Below, piece by piece: positions 1 to 7,778 of a DNA stretch of 58,343 bases. The notes beneath the pieces were generated by a model. It saw only the letters and a list, made by a program, of their open reading frames with translations, was not told where the DNA came from and did no database searches. The DNA is from Cohnella caldifontis (GTDB lineage Bacteria; Bacillota; Bacilli; Paenibacillales; Paenibacillaceae). The translations under genes were made by a program, and so were the position numbers. Numbering within the stretch: the first letter of the stretch is position 1; every line of letters starts with the position of its first letter. Location: positions 1,941 through 60,283 of the forward strand of contig NZ_JAQZSJ010000026.1 of assembly GCF_029360585.1 (NCBI RefSeq), written 5' to 3'.

Positions 1-158
1 TCGTGGGAAAGTTGCTGTAGAGTGACTTCAGAGGCACGAAACAATAGGACCGTCGTGGACGAATTTCTCCCTGACGGTTTTTCTAATTTTATAACGGCTA
101 TTCCGCCCGCAAGCGGTTCTAGGGAAGACCGATACGATGAGAGCCGGCTGTCGGGGGA

Positions 159-683
159 TCATCTTGCCTTTTCGCGTTCGAACACGCGAATTTCTAAAGG
201 ATCGTCTTGCTCCTTCACCTGATGCTTGATCGAGCCTTCCTGCCATACTTGGTACAGATACAGCAATACGGCGATTCCGACCATGATGAAAAACGTTTGC
301 CAGTGGGTGATATTGACGAATCGGTAATACCCGGCCCGAGCGAACAGCGGGTCCAATCCGAATTGGAACAACCCGTCGATCACCACGTTGGTCAGCATGA
401 AGAGCCAGAACCGGCCAAAGGTGAATTTGAATATCCAAAGCGTTCCGATGAAAAAGAATCCGTACGTGTAGGCGGTGTTGGTAATATACCCCCAGGGCAG
501 GATGATCGCCTTATCCAAAATGGTCCACCAACGGAACGCATGGGCCATTTCGAACACGATGGTGACGAGAAGCGCCGCGAAAATCGAAACCGGCATGAAG
601 CGGCGGATCGATGCCGGGTTTAGAAAGAACAAGGAAATCCAAGGGAGGACTAACAATCCCCACATCAGAGCATGGGCGTACAT
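159..683 (-). CDS. CBO0543-like multi-pass membrane protein
   Basis: A 174-residue protein with about five hydrophobic segments and a charged C-terminal tail (ending EREKAR). The spacing and the aromatic-rich helices (for example FEMAHAFRWW and GYITNTAYTYGFFF) resemble the CBO0543 family of uncharacterised Firmicute membrane proteins; this is recognition by eye and no biochemical role is known to me. I chose the ATG at 683 because GGAGGG lies 5 bases upstream; in-frame ATGs at 713 and 749 lack a ribosome site. It stands alone on the minus strand, so it is probably a single-gene unit. The first 158 bases of the window, downstream of it, show no gene I can support. Confidence 0.6.
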   Translation of the reverse strand: MYAHALMWGLLVLPWISLFFLNPASIRRFMPVSIFAALLVTIVFEMAHAFRWWTILDKAIILPWGYITNTAYTYGFFFIGTLWIFKFTFGRFWLFMLTNVVIDGLFQFGLDPLFARAGYYRFVNITHWQTFFIMVGIAVLLYLYQVWQEGSIKHQVKEQDDPLEIRVFEREKAR

Positions 684-825
684 AGGATCCCTCCAGCGGG
701 CGATTGTTCTCATCTTGCGCCTTCGGAGGGGAATTATGCATGCGATCATAAGCTGGAATCATGAAGGGAAAATAAAAAAAACGCGAACTGTGTGAAAGTC
801 CTGTCCCCGCTCCTTCCCTCCCCAT

Positions 826-856
826 ATATTAGGGATGTGATGACACATCACAATCC
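826..856 (+). promoter_or_regulatory. Probable sporulation sigma (SigK/SigE-type) promoter element
   Basis: CATATATTA at about 833 fits the SigK -10 pattern CATANNNTA. A very similar block, CATATGTTAGGGGTGTGATGA, lies before the second YjcZ gene, and both copies also share an upstream AAGTCCTGTCC. The conservation of both parts in front of two small sporulation genes is visible; assignment to SigK rather than SigE is inference. Confidence 0.45.
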
Positions 857-879
857 GTTCTCCGGGGTGGTGAAAATCC

Positions 880-978
880 ATGGGTTTCAGCTGTGCAGGA
901 TTTGGAGGCGCTGCAGCGTTCGTTCTCGTGCTTTTCATTCTGCTGGTCATCATTCTGTCTGCAGGATTCTTCGTCTAA
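880..978 (+). CDS. YjcZ-type tiny sporulation membrane protein (32 aa)
   Basis: The peptide begins MGFSCAGFGGAAAFVLVLFI and ends in a hydrophobic helix (LLVIILSAGFFV). The Gly/Cys-rich start followed by one FVLVLFILLVIIL membrane span is the signature of the YjcZ/tiny transmembrane family of Bacillales, expressed in the sporulating cell. It is too short for most ORF callers. GGGGTGGTGA precedes the ATG, and a sporulation-type -10 lies about 40 bases upstream. A second, slightly longer copy lies 260 bases downstream with a matching leader, so the pair probably arose by tandem duplication. The molecular role of the family is unknown. Confidence 0.8.
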   Translation: MGFSCAGFGGAAAFVLVLFILLVIILSAGFFV

Positions 979-1012
979 GGAAATCCACAAAAATCGCGCA
1001 AATTCACCTACG

Positions 1013-1047
1013 GAACGGCGGTCTTCGAGACCGCTGTCTTTTTTATT
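1013..1047 (+). terminator. Rho-independent terminator after the first YjcZ gene
   Basis: GCGGTCT, a TCG loop and AGACCGC form a perfect 7-bp stem (1018-1034), followed by a T-rich run at 1039-1046. Confidence 0.75.
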
Positions 1048-1175
1048 TTCGACCGAGGGGAGAAACGGATGAAACATGAATCGCCTCGAACGCGCGAGGG
1101 ACAAGCGCTCCCATTCGGACTTGGACATCCATACATTTCGCGCAGCGGTGTGCGGAAGTCCTGTCCATCTGAATG

Positions 1176-1206
1176 TCACGGCCATATGTTAGGGGTGTGA
1201 TGACGA
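1176..1206 (+). promoter_or_regulatory. Second sporulation sigma promoter element
   Basis: CATATGTTA (about 1182-1190) fits CATANNNTA and is followed by the same AGGGGTGTGATGA block as the element at 826. The shared upstream AAGTCCTGTCC is at about 1157. Confidence 0.45.
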
Positions 1207-1239
1207 ATCACGCATCCTCCGGCGAAGGCGGTGAAAAGA

Positions 1240-1347
1240 ATGGGTTTCTGTGGGACGACTGGAACCGGTACCGGAACCAGCGCGGCTTTCATCCTCGTGC
1301 TCTTCATCCTGCTGGTCATTATCCTTTTCTCTGGCATGGTCGTTTAA
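1240..1347 (+). CDS. YjcZ-type tiny sporulation membrane protein (35 aa)
   Basis: The peptide starts MGFCGTTGTGTGTSAAF and continues into ILVLFILLVIILFSGMVV, a single membrane span nearly identical in its core to the first copy at 880. The N-terminus has gained Gly-Thr repeats relative to that copy. GGCGGTGA lies before the ATG. As with its twin, sporulation-specific expression is inferred from family knowledge plus the CATANNNTA element. The family is usually named sporulation protein YjcZ. Confidence 0.8.
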   Translation: MGFCGTTGTGTGTSAAFILVLFILLVIILFSGMVV

Positions 1348-1665
1348 GCAGAGGCAGTGGATCCCGATAACCGAATGATCGTACGTAGTTGAACTCATTT
1401 CAAGCCGCTTCGGACTGCCGCCTCGGACAACCCCGGGGCGGTAGTTCATTCTTATCCAAAAACGGACAAGCATCTCCCTGTAACCGTCCAACATTCGGAA
1501 ATTCCGCGTCCCGGCGAGAAACTTATTCAAAACCGATGAAGATTTTCACGCTTATTTGTAGTATCATAGCAAAGAGAGTCATTCGATCCGATTCGAATGA
1601 TATAGCATACGACTGAACGCAAACGTATTAAGTTCGCCGGCAGTCGCATTATGAGGTGAAGGGAA
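1348..1665. other. Intergenic leader of ppc with an inverted repeat
   Basis: About 320 bases without a supportable gene. TCATTCGA (1579-1586) and TCGAATGA (1593-1600) form a perfect 8-bp inverted repeat with a 6-base spacer, about 65 bases before the ppc start, a plausible operator. I do not see a convincing sigma-A promoter with both boxes. Confidence 0.35.
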
Positions 1666-4458
1666 ATGACGGAATTGGCTGCGGCGGGGCGTGCCTCGTC
1701 CAACCATTTGCTTCGGCGCGACGTCCGTTTCCTCGGCAACATTCTCGGTGAAGTGCTTGTCCATCAGGGCGGACGGGAACTGTTGGAGCACGTCGAGAAA
1801 ATCCGGGAAATGAGCAAAGCGCTGCGTACGGAATTTTTGCCCGAATTGTTCGAGGAGTTCGTGCAGACGATCCGCGGCATGGATCCCGTGATCCGGCGCA
1901 AGGTCATCCGGGCGTTCGCCATCTATTTTCAGTTGGTCAATATCGCGGAACAGAACCACCGGATCCGGCGCAAGCGGGATTACGAGCGTTCCGCGGGCGA
2001 AACCGTGCAGCCGGGATCGATCGAAAGCGTGATCCAGGATTTGCGCGACAAGCAGATTCCGATCGAAGAGATCCGGGATATGCTCGGGGAGATGTCGCTG
2101 GAGCTGGTCATGACGGCTCACCCGACGGAAGCGACGCGCCGGGCCGTTCTCGATATCCACAAACGGATTGCCGACGAAGTCATGGAACTGGACAATCCAA
2201 CGTTGACCTACCGTGAGCGCGAGAAACTGCGCGACAAGCTGCTGAACGAAGTCCTCACCCTGTGGCAGACCGACGAACTGCGCGCGCGCAAGCCGACCGT
2301 GCTCGACGAAGTGCGCAACGGGATGTACTACTTCCACGAAACGCTGTTCGACGTGCTTCCGGACGTCTATGACGAGCTGGAGCGCTGCCTGGCCAAATAT
2401 TATCCCGAAGAAAAGTGGCACGTTCCGACGTATTTGCGCTTCGGTTCCTGGATCGGCGGAGACCGCGACGGCAATCCGTCGGTAACGGCGGCGATTACAT
2501 GGAAGACGCTGCAGATGCAGCAGAACCTGGCGATCTACAAATACGAGGAAGCGATCCGCGTTTTGAAAGGCTTGATGAGCTTCAGCACCACGATCGTCGA
2601 GGTGACGGACGAACTGCTGGCCTCCATCGCCGAGGACCGCGCGAACGTGGAATTGACCTCCGTAGAGCCTTGGACGAACGAGGACGAGCCGTACCGCATC
2701 AAGCTGACCTATATGAGGCAGAAGCTGGCCAACATGCGGAACGAAAGCCTGGTCGGCACGGCCAAACGCTACCATCAGCCTTCCGAGCTGATCCGGGACC
2801 TGGAACTAATCGATCGCAGCTTGCGGCATCATTTCGCGGACTACGTCGCGGACACGCTGATCAAGAAAATGATCCGCCAAGTGGAGCTGTTCGGCTTCCA
2901 TCTCGCCCGTCTGGACGTCCGCCAGCACAGCAAAGAGCACGAGAACGCCATGGCGGAAATTTTGGCCAAAGCGGGCGTGACCGCGAATTACGCCGATTTG
3001 GCGGAGGATGAAAAGGTCCGACTGCTGCACTCGCTGCTGGGGGACGACCGCAAGCTGGTAGGCGAAGAGACGGAATTGTCCGAGTCCGCTCGGGAAATCT
3101 TAGAGGTATTCCATACGATTTATCGCGCATCCAAGGAAATCGGCGAAGGGGCCATCGGCACGTACTTGGTGAGCATGACGGAATCGGCGAGCGACATGCT
3201 CGAGGTCATGGTGTTTGCCAAGGAAGCCGGTCTGTTCTACCGCAAGGAGGACGGAACCGTCGCTTCGGTCATCCAGTCGGTGCCGCTGTTCGAGACGATC
3301 GACGACCTGCATGCGGCCCCGGACATCATGCGTACCTTGTTCGAATTGCCGATTTATCGGGAATGCCTCAAAAATGCCGGCGACCTGCATGAAATCATGC
3401 TCGGCTATTCCGACAGCAACAAGGACGGCGGCATGGTGACCGCTAACTGGGAGCTGCGGCTTGCGCTGAAGGAACTGACCCGCACGGGCAAAGCGCACGG
3501 CGTCCGGCTGAAGTTCTTCCACGGCCGCGGAGGCGCGTTGGGCCGCGGAGGCATGCCGCTGAACCGGAGCATCCTGGCGCAGCCGCCCCATACGATCGGC
3601 GGAGGCATCAAGATTACCGAGCAAGGCGAAGTGCTGTCCGAGCGCTATTCGATGAAAGGGATCGCTTACCGCAGCTTGGAACAGGCGACGGGCGCGCTGC
3701 TCAAAGGCGCGTACCTCGTCCGCCATCCGGCCCAAGAGGCCGAGGCGGAAGCCCAGTGGGAAGCGATCATGCGGGACATTTCCGAGAAGGCGCAAACCAA
3801 GTACCAGGACCTCATTTTCCGGGATCCGGACTTCATGAAGTTCTTCAAGGAATCGACGCCGCTGCCGGAGATCGGCGAGCTGAACATCGGCTCCCGTCCG
3901 TCTAAGCGGAAGAACAGCGAGCGGTTCGAGGACCTCCGGGCGATTCCGTGGGTGTTCTCGTGGACGCAGAGCCGGTACCTGCTGCCGGCATGGTATGCGG
4001 CGGGCACCGCGTTCCAGTCCTACGTTCAAGGCGACGGGAGCCGTCTGGAGACGCTCCGTACGATGTTCCGGGAATACTCGTTCTTCCGTACGCTGATCGA
4101 CAATCTGCAAATGGCGCTTGCCAAGGCGGATTTGAACATCGCGCGGGAGTACGCCGGCATGATCCAGGACGAGACCGTCCGGACGCGCATTTTCACGCTG
4201 ATCGAAGAGGAATACAACCGGACCCGCGATTTGATCCTGGCGATTACCGGGCAGGAGGAAATCCTCGACAACGTGCCGGTCATTCAGGAATCGATCCGGC
4301 TGCGCAATCCGTACGTCGACCCCCTCAGCTACCTGCAGGTGCAGATGCTGACCGAGCTGCGCAAGCTCCGGGGCCAAGGACAGGACGACGCGGAATTGTT
4401 GCGGCAAGTGCTGCTCACCATCAACGGAATTGCGGCAGGCCTTCGGAATACGGGCTGA
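1666..4458 (+). CDS. ppc: Phosphoenolpyruvate carboxylase
   Basis: Cytosolic anaplerotic enzyme that carboxylates PEP with bicarbonate to oxaloacetate. The 930 residues match the family's usual length. Visible hallmarks are TAHPTEATRR with the catalytic His near residue 153, LRFGSWIGGDRDGNP near 260, GYSDSNKDGG near 585, the Arg/Gly loop FHGRGGALGRGG near 620, and a C-terminus ending in RNTG, as expected for the conserved C-terminal Asn-Thr-Gly. The ATG has GAGGTGAAGGG just upstream. It appears monocistronic, with a terminator immediately after it. Feedback by aspartate and acetyl-CoA is known for the family, not shown here. Confidence 0.97.
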   Translation: MTELAAAGRASSNHLLRRDVRFLGNILGEVLVHQGGRELLEHVEKIREMSKALRTEFLPELFEEFVQTIRGMDPVIRRKVIRAFAIYFQLVNIAEQNHRIRRKRDYERSAGETVQPGSIESVIQDLRDKQIPIEEIRDMLGEMSLELVMTAHPTEATRRAVLDIHKRIADEVMELDNPTLTYREREKLRDKLLNEVLTLWQTDELRARKPTVLDEVRNGMYYFHETLFDVLPDVYDELERCLAKYYPEEKWHVPTYLRFGSWIGGDRDGNPSVTAAITWKTLQMQQNLAIYKYEEAIRVLKGLMSFSTTIVEVTDELLASIAEDRANVELTSVEPWTNEDEPYRIKLTYMRQKLANMRNESLVGTAKRYHQPSELIRDLELIDRSLRHHFADYVADTLIKKMIRQVELFGFHLARLDVRQHSKEHENAMAEILAKAGVTANYADLAEDEKVRLLHSLLGDDRKLVGEETELSESAREILEVFHTIYRASKEIGEGAIGTYLVSMTESASDMLEVMVFAKEAGLFYRKEDGTVASVIQSVPLFETIDDLHAAPDIMRTLFELPIYRECLKNAGDLHEIMLGYSDSNKDGGMVTANWELRLALKELTRTGKAHGVRLKFFHGRGGALGRGGMPLNRSILAQPPHTIGGGIKITEQGEVLSERYSMKGIAYRSLEQATGALLKGAYLVRHPAQEAEAEAQWEAIMRDISEKAQTKYQDLIFRDPDFMKFFKESTPLPEIGELNIGSRPSKRKNSERFEDLRAIPWVFSWTQSRYLLPAWYAAGTAFQSYVQGDGSRLETLRTMFREYSFFRTLIDNLQMALAKADLNIAREYAGMIQDETVRTRIFTLIEEEYNRTRDLILAITGQEEILDNVPVIQESIRLRNPYVDPLSYLQVQMLTELRKLRGQGQDDAELLRQVLLTINGIAAGLRNTG

Positions 4459-4496
4459 CGGGCCGAGGCTGCGGCAAAAACGTAAATACGATGCCT

Positions 4497-4527
4497 AAGG
4501 CCCGGGCCGTCGCGCTTCGGGCCTTTT
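4497..4527 (+). terminator. Terminator after ppc
   Basis: AAGGCCCG (4497-4504) pairs with CGGGCCTT (4518-4525), followed by a short T run. Confidence 0.6.
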
Positions 4528-4552
4528 GCTTGCCGGGAAAGCGAGCGAAGAC

Positions 4553-5479
4553 ATGAATACCTATCGCAACGGAATCGCGGCACTCTTGGTCATGTTGGGC
4601 GCGGCGAGTTACGGGCTGATGACTCCCGTCGTGAAAATGGCCGTAGCGGACGGCTGGGGTCCCGGCGCGCTCTCCTTCGCGCAGATCGTATCGGGGACCG
4701 CGATGCTGCTGATCGTCTGGCTGATCCGCTTCCGCTTGCGTCCCTCCCTGCGGATGAAGCCGGGAACCTGGATCCGGCTGGCGTTCATCGGGATATGCGG
4801 GCTCTCGCTCACGACCGTTTTCTATAACGAAGCTTTGGCGCGGCTCGACGCGTCATTGGCGGTCGTCTTGCTTTTTCAATATACGTGGATTACCATTTTG
4901 CTAGAAAGCATACGGGCGAAACGTTGGCCGACCCGGCAAGAGGCGGTTGCCTCCGTCCTGATTTTCGCGGGTACGCTCTTGGCCGCTGGGCTTATCGAAC
5001 AAGGGATCGGCCGCCTGGATGTCGAGGGATTGCTGTTCGGCCTGCTATCCGCCTTGACCTACAGTTTGTTCTTCTTTCTGTCGGGTTCGCTGCCCTCATC
5101 CCAGGAACCGTATACCAAATCGTCCGTCATGGCCCTGTCGTCCTTGGCGTTCATCTCCGTCATGCATGGAGCGGGTACGGGCGGTCCGGCCGGCTCCGGA
5201 TCCGTGCCGATCGCGGTATGGGGCTTCCTGCTAGGATTGTTGGGTTCGGCGCTGCCGGCGATCTGTTTCAACGCGGGGATTCCCAGGATCGGTCCCGGGC
5301 TGGCGGCGCTCCTGGGGGCGCTGGAGTTGCCCATCGCGGTTCTGGCATCGTTCGCGCTGCTGGGGGAGCCGCTAACCTGGGTGCAGGGATTCGGGGTCGT
5401 CCTTCTCCTGGCGGGGATCGTGGCGGCACAGAGCCGTATGGGGGAGAAGGCCGGCAACCGGCCGGGAAGCGAGGAATGA
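4553..5479 (+). CDS. EamA/DMT-family transporter
   Basis: About 308 residues with ten hydrophobic segments in two repeats, the drug/metabolite transporter layout. Each half carries the EamA pattern (first half SYGLMTPVVKMA, second half FGLLSALTYSLFFF). The substrate cannot be read from sequence; family members export amino acids, metabolites or drugs. I chose the ATG at 4553 over a TTG at 4526 that overlaps the ppc terminator. The stop codon overlaps the sigW start (ATGA at 5476), so the two genes are probably translationally coupled, although the transporter is not a usual part of the sigW operon. Confidence 0.85.
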   Translation: MNTYRNGIAALLVMLGAASYGLMTPVVKMAVADGWGPGALSFAQIVSGTAMLLIVWLIRFRLRPSLRMKPGTWIRLAFIGICGLSLTTVFYNEALARLDASLAVVLLFQYTWITILLESIRAKRWPTRQEAVASVLIFAGTLLAAGLIEQGIGRLDVEGLLFGLLSALTYSLFFFLSGSLPSSQEPYTKSSVMALSSLAFISVMHGAGTGGPAGSGSVPIAVWGFLLGLLGSALPAICFNAGIPRIGPGLAALLGALELPIAVLASFALLGEPLTWVQGFGVVLLLAGIVAAQSRMGEKAGNRPGSEE

Positions 5480-6048
5480 CGTTGGAGGCTATGGACGCGC
5501 GGCTTGCCCGGCTGGCCCGCAAAGGGGACCAGCGGGCTTTCGCGGAACTCGTAAGCATGTATAAGGACAAGCTGTACCACCTTGCGTACAGAATGATCGG
5601 CAACCGCCAGGAAGCGGAAGACGTCGTTCAGGATGCGTTTCTTCGGGTATTCAAAAACTTGGACCGTTACGACGAGAACCAGAAATTTTCGACCTGGATC
5701 TACCGGATCGCCACGAACTTATGCATCGACCGCCTTCGCAAAAGAAGAAACGTGTACTCGCTGGACTCGGAATCGTCGGAACATGAAGGGCTGGACGGGT
5801 ACGCGATGCTGCCGAGCGACGAACGTACTCCCGAGAGCGAGCTTTTGCTGTCCGAAACCCAGAAAATCGTGCAAGAGGCCATGGATACGCTGCCGGCCAA
5901 ATATAAAGGGGTCATGGTACTCCGATATATGCAGGATTTGTCGCTGCAGGAGATTTCCGACGTGCTGGGCATGCCGGTCACCACGGTGAAAACCCGGGTC
6001 CACCGGGGGCGGGAATTCCTGCGGAAGAAGCTGGAACGCAAATTATAG
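5476..6048 (+). CDS. sigW: ECF RNA polymerase sigma factor SigW
   Basis: A 190-residue extracytoplasmic-function sigma factor. Region 2 is clear (QRAFAELVSMYKDKLYHLAY, then AEDVVQDAFLRVF and FSTWIYRIATNLCIDRLRKR), followed by region 4 (LPAKYKGVMVLRY and TTVKTRVHRGREFLRKKL). It resembles Bacillus SigW, which directs genes for envelope and antimicrobial-peptide resistance. The neighbours rsiW, cdaA, cdaR, glmM and glmS keep the Bacillus order, which supports the assignment. The ATG at 5476 overlaps the previous stop; an ATG at 5491 is an alternative giving 185 residues. Confidence 0.92.
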   Translation: MTLEAMDARLARLARKGDQRAFAELVSMYKDKLYHLAYRMIGNRQEAEDVVQDAFLRVFKNLDRYDENQKFSTWIYRIATNLCIDRLRKRRNVYSLDSESSEHEGLDGYAMLPSDERTPESELLLSETQKIVQEAMDTLPAKYKGVMVLRYMQDLSLQEISDVLGMPVTTVKTRVHRGREFLRKKLERKL

Positions 6049-6067
6049 CCCGCTTTCGCGCCGGATT

Positions 6068-6093
6068 TGAAACCGAGGCGGAGTCGGCGCGTA
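6068..6093 (+). promoter_or_regulatory. SigW-type ECF promoter between sigW and rsiW
   Basis: TGAAAC (6068-6073) and CGTA (6090-6093) are separated by exactly 16 bases, the SigW consensus. It lies downstream of sigW and about 70 bases before the anti-sigma gene, so it would raise rsiW (and perhaps cdaA) without sigW. The match is visible; use in the cell is inferred. Confidence 0.7.
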
Positions 6094-6164
6094 TGGTATA
6101 GAAGCAGCTCGTATGGCGCCCGGTCCTAGCGGAACGCCTTACCTACAAGAAAGGGATGGCAAAA

Positions 6165-6779
6165 ATGGAATGTAAGGTTGCCGTCGCGTGGATGCAAGAA
6201 TATTTGGACGGAGATCTGAGCGGCGGGGACGCGGCTCTGCTCCGACAGCATATGAGCGAGTGCCAAGCCTGCCAGGCGCGCTATGACGCCCTTGCGAGGA
6301 CGGAAGCGCTGGCGCGGGCCTTGCCGTTCGAACCGGCTCCAGCCGGACTCGAAGCCCGCATCCTGGCTTCGCTTCCGAAAGCCGGCCGCCGTCCGGCCGC
6401 CTGGACCGGCTGGGTGCGCCGCCATCCGGCGATTTCCGCCGCCGCCTTGTTCCTGGTCGTGATGCTATCCAGCTTCGTCACGATGTGGAACCAGGACCGC
6501 CAGCTTTCGGTCGCCGGGCCGGATTTGGACAATGTCGTGATCCAAGGCGACAAAGTCATCGTTCCCGCGGGCAAGGAAGTGTCCGGAGACCTGACCGTCG
6601 TGAACGGAAGCGCCGAGGTGCTGGGCGAGGTCAAAGGAGACCTGACGGTCATCGACGGCAACGTCACCCTGGCTTCCACCGCCCATATCGCGGGACACGT
6701 GCAGGAGATCGACCGGGCGGTCGATTGGGCTTGGTACAAACTGAGATCTTGGTTCGGCACGCTGGCCTACGGACCGTGA
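6165..6779 (+). CDS. rsiW: Anti-sigma-W factor RsiW
   Basis: About 204 residues. The N-terminal zinc-binding anti-sigma domain has the motif HMSECQAC (His-x3-Cys-x2-Cys) near residues 29-36. One membrane span (AAALFLVVMLSSFVTMW) follows near residue 95. The outer part has repeated short beta units (VSGDLTVVNG, VKGDLTVIDG), like the extracellular domain of Bacillus RsiW. It binds SigW at the membrane and releases it after proteolysis under envelope stress (family knowledge). The ATG at 6165 has AGAAAGGG 8 bases upstream; an ATG at 6156 is too close to that site. An ECF promoter precedes it and a terminator follows. Confidence 0.92.
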   Translation: MECKVAVAWMQEYLDGDLSGGDAALLRQHMSECQACQARYDALARTEALARALPFEPAPAGLEARILASLPKAGRRPAAWTGWVRRHPAISAAALFLVVMLSSFVTMWNQDRQLSVAGPDLDNVVIQGDKVIVPAGKEVSGDLTVVNGSAEVLGEVKGDLTVIDGNVTLASTAHIAGHVQEIDRAVDWAWYKLRSWFGTLAYGP

Positions 6780-6787
6780 CCGACGAA

Positions 6788-6816
6788 CCTCCCTGGGTCT
6801 TAGGGAGGTTTTTTTG
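6788..6816 (+). terminator. Terminator after rsiW
   Basis: CCTCCCT (6788-6794) pairs with AGGGAGG (6802-6808), followed by seven T. It separates the sigma/anti-sigma unit from cdaA. Confidence 0.85.
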
Positions 6817-6929
6817 CGCGCGTGACAGGATTTCGGACCAGGAGTAGAGAAATGTATCTAGATCAATCCTAATCATAATCCGACATATTTCACCAGATGG
6901 GATACGCCGCCGGGACGGGAGGTCGCACT

Positions 6930-7778
6930 TTGGACTATTTTACCGGCTTGACATGGCAACGTTCGATCAAAGATATCGCGGACATCCTGATCGTCAGTTA
7001 CTTGATCTACCGGTTGATCCTGCTGATCCGGGGGACCCGCGCCGTTCAACTGCTCAAAGGCATTTTCCTGCTCGTCATCACCTGGGCGCTGAGCGCCTGG
7101 CTGAATCTGTACACGCTGAAATGGCTCATGAACCAAGTGTTCACGTTCGGGGTCGTCACGGTGCTGATCATTTTCCAGCCGGAGCTGCGCCGCGCGCTCG
7201 AGCAGCTGGGACGCGGCAAGCTGTTCAGCCGATCCCCGGCGGAGGACCAGGAAGTCGGCGAGCGGATCAACGAAGTCATTAAGACCGTTAATTATTTGGC
7301 CCGCAGAAAAATCGGGGCCTTAATCGTTTTCGAACGCAATACCGGACTGACCGATTACATCGAATCCGGCATCAAGATGTCGTCCACGCTCAGCTCGGAA
7401 CTGCTCATCAACGTGTTCATTCCGAATACGCCTTTGCATGACGGAGCGGTCATTCTCCGAGGCAGCCAAATCATGGCGGCCGGTTGCTACCTGCCGCTCT
7501 CGGAGAATCCGTTCATCAGCAAAGAGCTCGGCACGCGGCATCGCGCCGGGATCGGCATCAGCGAGGTGTCGGACGCGATCAGCCTGATCGTCTCCGAGGA
7601 AACGGGGCAAATTTCCCTCGCGATCAATGGACAAGTCGTGCGCGATATCAACGAAGAATCGCTGATCTCGAAGCTGTTCGAGGAGCTGCGTCCGCAATTC
7701 CGGAAAACCGCCGACGGCGAGTCCAGATGGACGTGGAAAGCGCTGCGGCGGCGGAAAGAGGGTGAGCCCCGTGGATAA
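6930..7778 (+). CDS. cdaA: Diadenylate cyclase CdaA (c-di-AMP synthase)
   Basis: Membrane-anchored enzyme that makes cyclic di-AMP from two ATP. Three N-terminal hydrophobic segments are followed by the DAC domain with the catalytic motifs DGAVI (near residue 170) and GTRHRAG (near 202). I chose the TTG at 6930 because GGGAGGT lies 6 bases upstream and the resulting start, LDYFTGLTW, fits the family; an ATG 33 bases upstream has no ribosome site. Length of 282 is normal. It overlaps cdaR by 8 bases and is followed by glmM, the conserved cdaA-cdaR-glmM cluster in which both partners modulate the cyclase. Confidence 0.95.
   Translation: MDYFTGLTWQRSIKDIADILIVSYLIYRLILLIRGTRAVQLLKGIFLLVITWALSAWLNLYTLKWLMNQVFTFGVVTVLIIFQPELRRALEQLGRGKLFSRSPAEDQEVGERINEVIKTVNYLARRKIGALIVFERNTGLTDYIESGIKMSSTLSSELLINVFIPNTPLHDGAVILRGSQIMAAGCYLPLSENPFISKELGTRHRAGIGISEVSDAISLIVSEETGQISLAINGQVVRDINEESLISKLFEELRPQFRKTADGESRWTWKALRRRKEGEPRG

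Noticed and set aside
1069..1200. 43-codon frame with GAGGGGAG before its ATG, between the two YjcZ genes
   Set aside because: It runs through the second sporulation promoter element, has no recognisable features, and is rich in Arg, Ser and Pro as expected for chance frames in GC-rich DNA.
1579..2775. Long minus-strand frame of 398 codons across ppc
   Set aside because: It is the antisense shadow of ppc; the GC-rich third codon position creates long frames on the opposite strand.
6049..6067. sigW promoter directly before sigW
   Set aside because: I searched the end of the EamA gene for TGAAAC-N16-CGTA and found none; the only match lies after sigW.
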